Of a DNA stretch of 31,582 bases, positions 30,603 to 31,582 are shown piece after piece. Every line of letters starts with the position of its first letter. Position 1 is the first letter of the stretch. The notes under the pieces are model-generated. The model saw only the letters and a program-made list of their open reading frames with translations. It ran no database searches and was not told the DNA's origin. A program made the translations under genes and the position numbers. This DNA is from a virus: the IMG/VR virus record IMGVR_UViG_3300047546_001003, positions 1-31,582 of that record. One strand, 5' to 3'.

Positions 30603-30942
30603 GTTTTGAATATTTTTTATACAACTCTTCAAACAACACTTTTTTATTTTCTAAATCTTGAATTAGATTTTGTGTGCGTTGTCCATTATTAACAGTACTG
30701 TAATCATGCAAATTCTCAAGCTTTTTCTCTAATTTCTTTCTGTATGATTCTAGGAAACTTTTCTTGATCTCAAAGTTTCCAAAGTTTTTAATCCTAATCT
30801 TACTATAATCACAGTTTTCAAGCATATCATGAATCAAACTCCATTGAAACATAATTATGCTCTCACATACACCATACTCCTTTGCTAATCTCACTGATGT
30901 CATGTTTATTATATGGGAGAAATCATACTCTGACATTAGCAC
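30580..30942 (-). CDS. HU/IHF-like DNA-binding protein, truncated form
   Basis: This 120-residue protein shows, after an N-terminal extension, the start of an HU-type fold: VRLAKEYGVCESIIMFQWSL, then KIRIKNFGNFEIKKSF (about 47-62). The R-I-K-N-F-G-N-F-E-I strand corresponds to V-x-L-x-G-F-G-x-F-x-x in HU. After that, the usual beta-arm is absent and a long charged coiled-coil tail follows (SYRKKLEKKLENLHDYS...). Phages of Bacteroidota often encode such shortened HU relatives. Three starts are possible (30942, 30936, 30903); the last has an A-rich context (ATAATAAAC-ATG) and would begin MTSVRLAKEYG. A role in DNA compaction or regulation is inferred. Confidence 0.5.
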   Translation of the reverse strand: MLMSEYDFSHIINMTSVRLAKEYGVCESIIMFQWSLIHDMLENCDYSKIRIKNFGNFEIKKSFLESYRKKLEKKLENLHDYSTVNNGQRTQNLIQDLENKKVLFEELYKKYSKHEDSQID

Positions 30943-31270
30943 TCAAGTTTAGTTCTATTGTAGCTACATCAGTGGAGATGGAAATAGAAGGGTTAATGCT
31001 GTAGTTATTAGCAACACAATAAATCAACTTCATCTTCTTAAGTTTCGTAAGTGTGTTTTTCAACACTTGGTGTTTGAAACCTACAGAATCAGCAAGTTCA
31101 GGTAAGTCTTTTGAACTATATTGTCTAGCATTTAATTTAACAAGTGTACTGATCTCTTTATCAGAGAGAGTTAGTTTATTAAAACCAACCAACAACAAAT
31201 GATAGTAGTTAAACATTAAATCATCTGGTGATTGGTACTCTCTTTTCCACTTAATATTTTGCTTTTTCAT
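30923..31270 (-). CDS. Winged-helix DNA-binding protein
   Basis: This 115-residue protein has a fold pattern of helices followed by a wing. It starts with LMFNYYHLLLVGFNKLTLSD and KEISTLVKLNARQYS. The recognition region LPELADSVGFKHQVLKNTLTKLKKMKLIYCV (about 57-87) is typical of MarR/Rrf2-like winged helices, and the wing YSINPSISIS follows. It may regulate late genes; a palindrome (31321-31331) and a TAnnTTTG box lie just before it, so autoregulation is possible. It overlaps the HU-like gene by 20 bases. Confidence 0.55.
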   Translation of the reverse strand: MKKQNIKWKREYQSPDDLMFNYYHLLLVGFNKLTLSDKEISTLVKLNARQYSSKDLPELADSVGFKHQVLKNTLTKLKKMKLIYCVANNYSINPSISISTDVATIELNLSANVRV

Positions 31271-31274
31271 CTTT

Positions 31275-31282
31275 CAAATATA
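31275..31282 (-). promoter_or_regulatory. TAnnTTTG promoter box (TATATTTG) 4 nt before the winged-helix gene
   Basis: On the minus strand TATATTTG is followed by AAAG and the ATG at 31270. It is an exact -7 match in a 64-base gap, with the same four-base distance to the start codon as the boxes at 4266-4273 and 8720-8727. Confidence 0.45.
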
Positions 31283-31320
31283 CTATACTTCTAATGTAGC
31301 TATAATATGTATTAATTGGA

Positions 31321-31331
31321 TTGTGTCACAA
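31321..31331. promoter_or_regulatory. Perfect 11-nt palindrome, possible operator
   Basis: TTGTG-T-CACAA is a perfect inverted repeat with a single central base. It sits directly after the stop codon of the right-edge gene and about 40 bases upstream of the winged-helix promoter box. It is too short for a terminator and has no T-run. Confidence 0.25.
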
Positions 31332-31334
31332 GTT

Positions 31335-31582
31335 TTAATGATAGCAATTATGTAGTGCAGACATAGTAGTGATGAAATCTTCTTTATCATGTTCGATAGT
31401 TACTTGGCTTTTTCCTACTCTCTCAGCGTACATAATATTGATATACCCATCAGTGGTGAAGACAAATGATTTAATATCATCCAAAAGAATGTACCCATCA
31501 ACAAAAGAGATGGTAGCTTTCTCAGCAGCAATAAATTCAGGGTCTAAAGTGGGATCATAGTTTTCATTCCACTTATTCTCAT
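31335..31582 (-). CDS. Partial gene of unknown function (5' end outside window)
   Basis: An open frame enters from the right edge and ends in TAA at 31335, giving 81 residues with no internal stop. The visible part reads ...NENYDPTLDPEFIAAEKAT, then ISFVDGYILLDDIKSFVFTT, DGYINIMYAERVGKSQVTI and ends SALHNCYH. It alternates strands and charged turns, so it is probably a small beta-rich domain. The competing plus-strand frame here shows no recognisable features. No family recognised. Confidence 0.55.
   Translation of the reverse strand, partial: ENKWNENYDPTLDPEFIAAEKATISFVDGYILLDDIKSFVFTTDGYINIMYAERVGKSQVTIEHDKEDFITTMSALHNCYH

Noticed and set aside
31369-31560. Plus-strand 63-codon frame at the right edge
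   Set aside because: The minus-strand frame 31335-31582 is open to the edge, ends just before the next gene and follows the strand of all other genes.
1-31582. Search for tRNA genes, CRISPR arrays, insertion sequences and integrase
   Set aside because: No cloverleaf-like or repeat-spacer pattern and no transposase or recombinase motif was seen; a tRNAscan run would be needed to exclude a divergent tRNA.

Overview
The window is about 31.6 kb of a low-GC tailed-phage genome in which every supportable gene lies on the minus strand and is read from right to left. The protein set is a large terminase subunit, an oversized glutamine-rich portal, an acidic scaffold-like protein, a major capsid protein, several connector or ring-type proteins and, running off the left edge, a large beta-rich tail protein of the muzzle (tail tubular) type. 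This combination and order resemble crAss-like phages (Crassvirales), podoviruses of Bacteroidota. Two sequence signals point to the same host phylum: starts preceded by A/T-rich stretches (for example TATAAAACA-ATG) instead of Shine-Dalgarno sites, and TAnnTTTG boxes of the Bacteroidota promoter type in the intergenic gaps. Family assignments come from recognising sequence patterns without any database search, so the crAss-like placement is likely but not proven.

Layout in the direction of transcription. (1) 31.6-29.2 kb: a partial gene of unknown function, a winged-helix protein, an HU-like protein, a cysteine-rich protein, an M15 peptidase endolysin, two small unknown proteins and a GroES-like co-chaperonin. 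(2) 29.2-27.2 kb: a run of very small Lys/Arg-rich proteins interrupted by the holin; three of these small genes (27430-27567, 27787-27966, 28352-28510) were found by direct translation. (3) 27.2-18.1 kb: small unknown proteins, a conserved pre-terminase protein, a ferritin/Dps-like helical protein, TerL, portal, scaffold and MCP, closed by a perfect hairpin terminator. (4) 18.0-14.5 kb: an unknown 317-residue protein, a connector-like protein and a 594-residue structural protein, closed by a second terminator. (5) 14.4-5.5 kb: four consecutive fibre/adhesin genes, a hidden 46-codon gene, a 186-residue structural protein, a lipoprotein with a C-terminal membrane anchor (unimolecular spanin candidate), several tail proteins including a 31-residue six-cysteine protein, and two proteins with Cys-rich N-termini, closed by a third terminator. 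(6) 5.5-4.3 kb: a metallophosphoesterase in its own promoter/terminator cassette. (7) 4.3-0 kb: three connector/tail genes and the muzzle gene.

The genes fit together as the late part of the phage programme: packaging, capsid assembly, neck and tail assembly, host recognition and lysis. The lysis functions are dispersed (endolysin near 30 kb, holin near 28 kb, spanin candidate near 8 kb). Once the left-edge partial gene and the small genes are counted, no stretch longer than about 150 bases lacks a gene. I saw no tRNA, rRNA, CRISPR array, insertion sequence or integrase.
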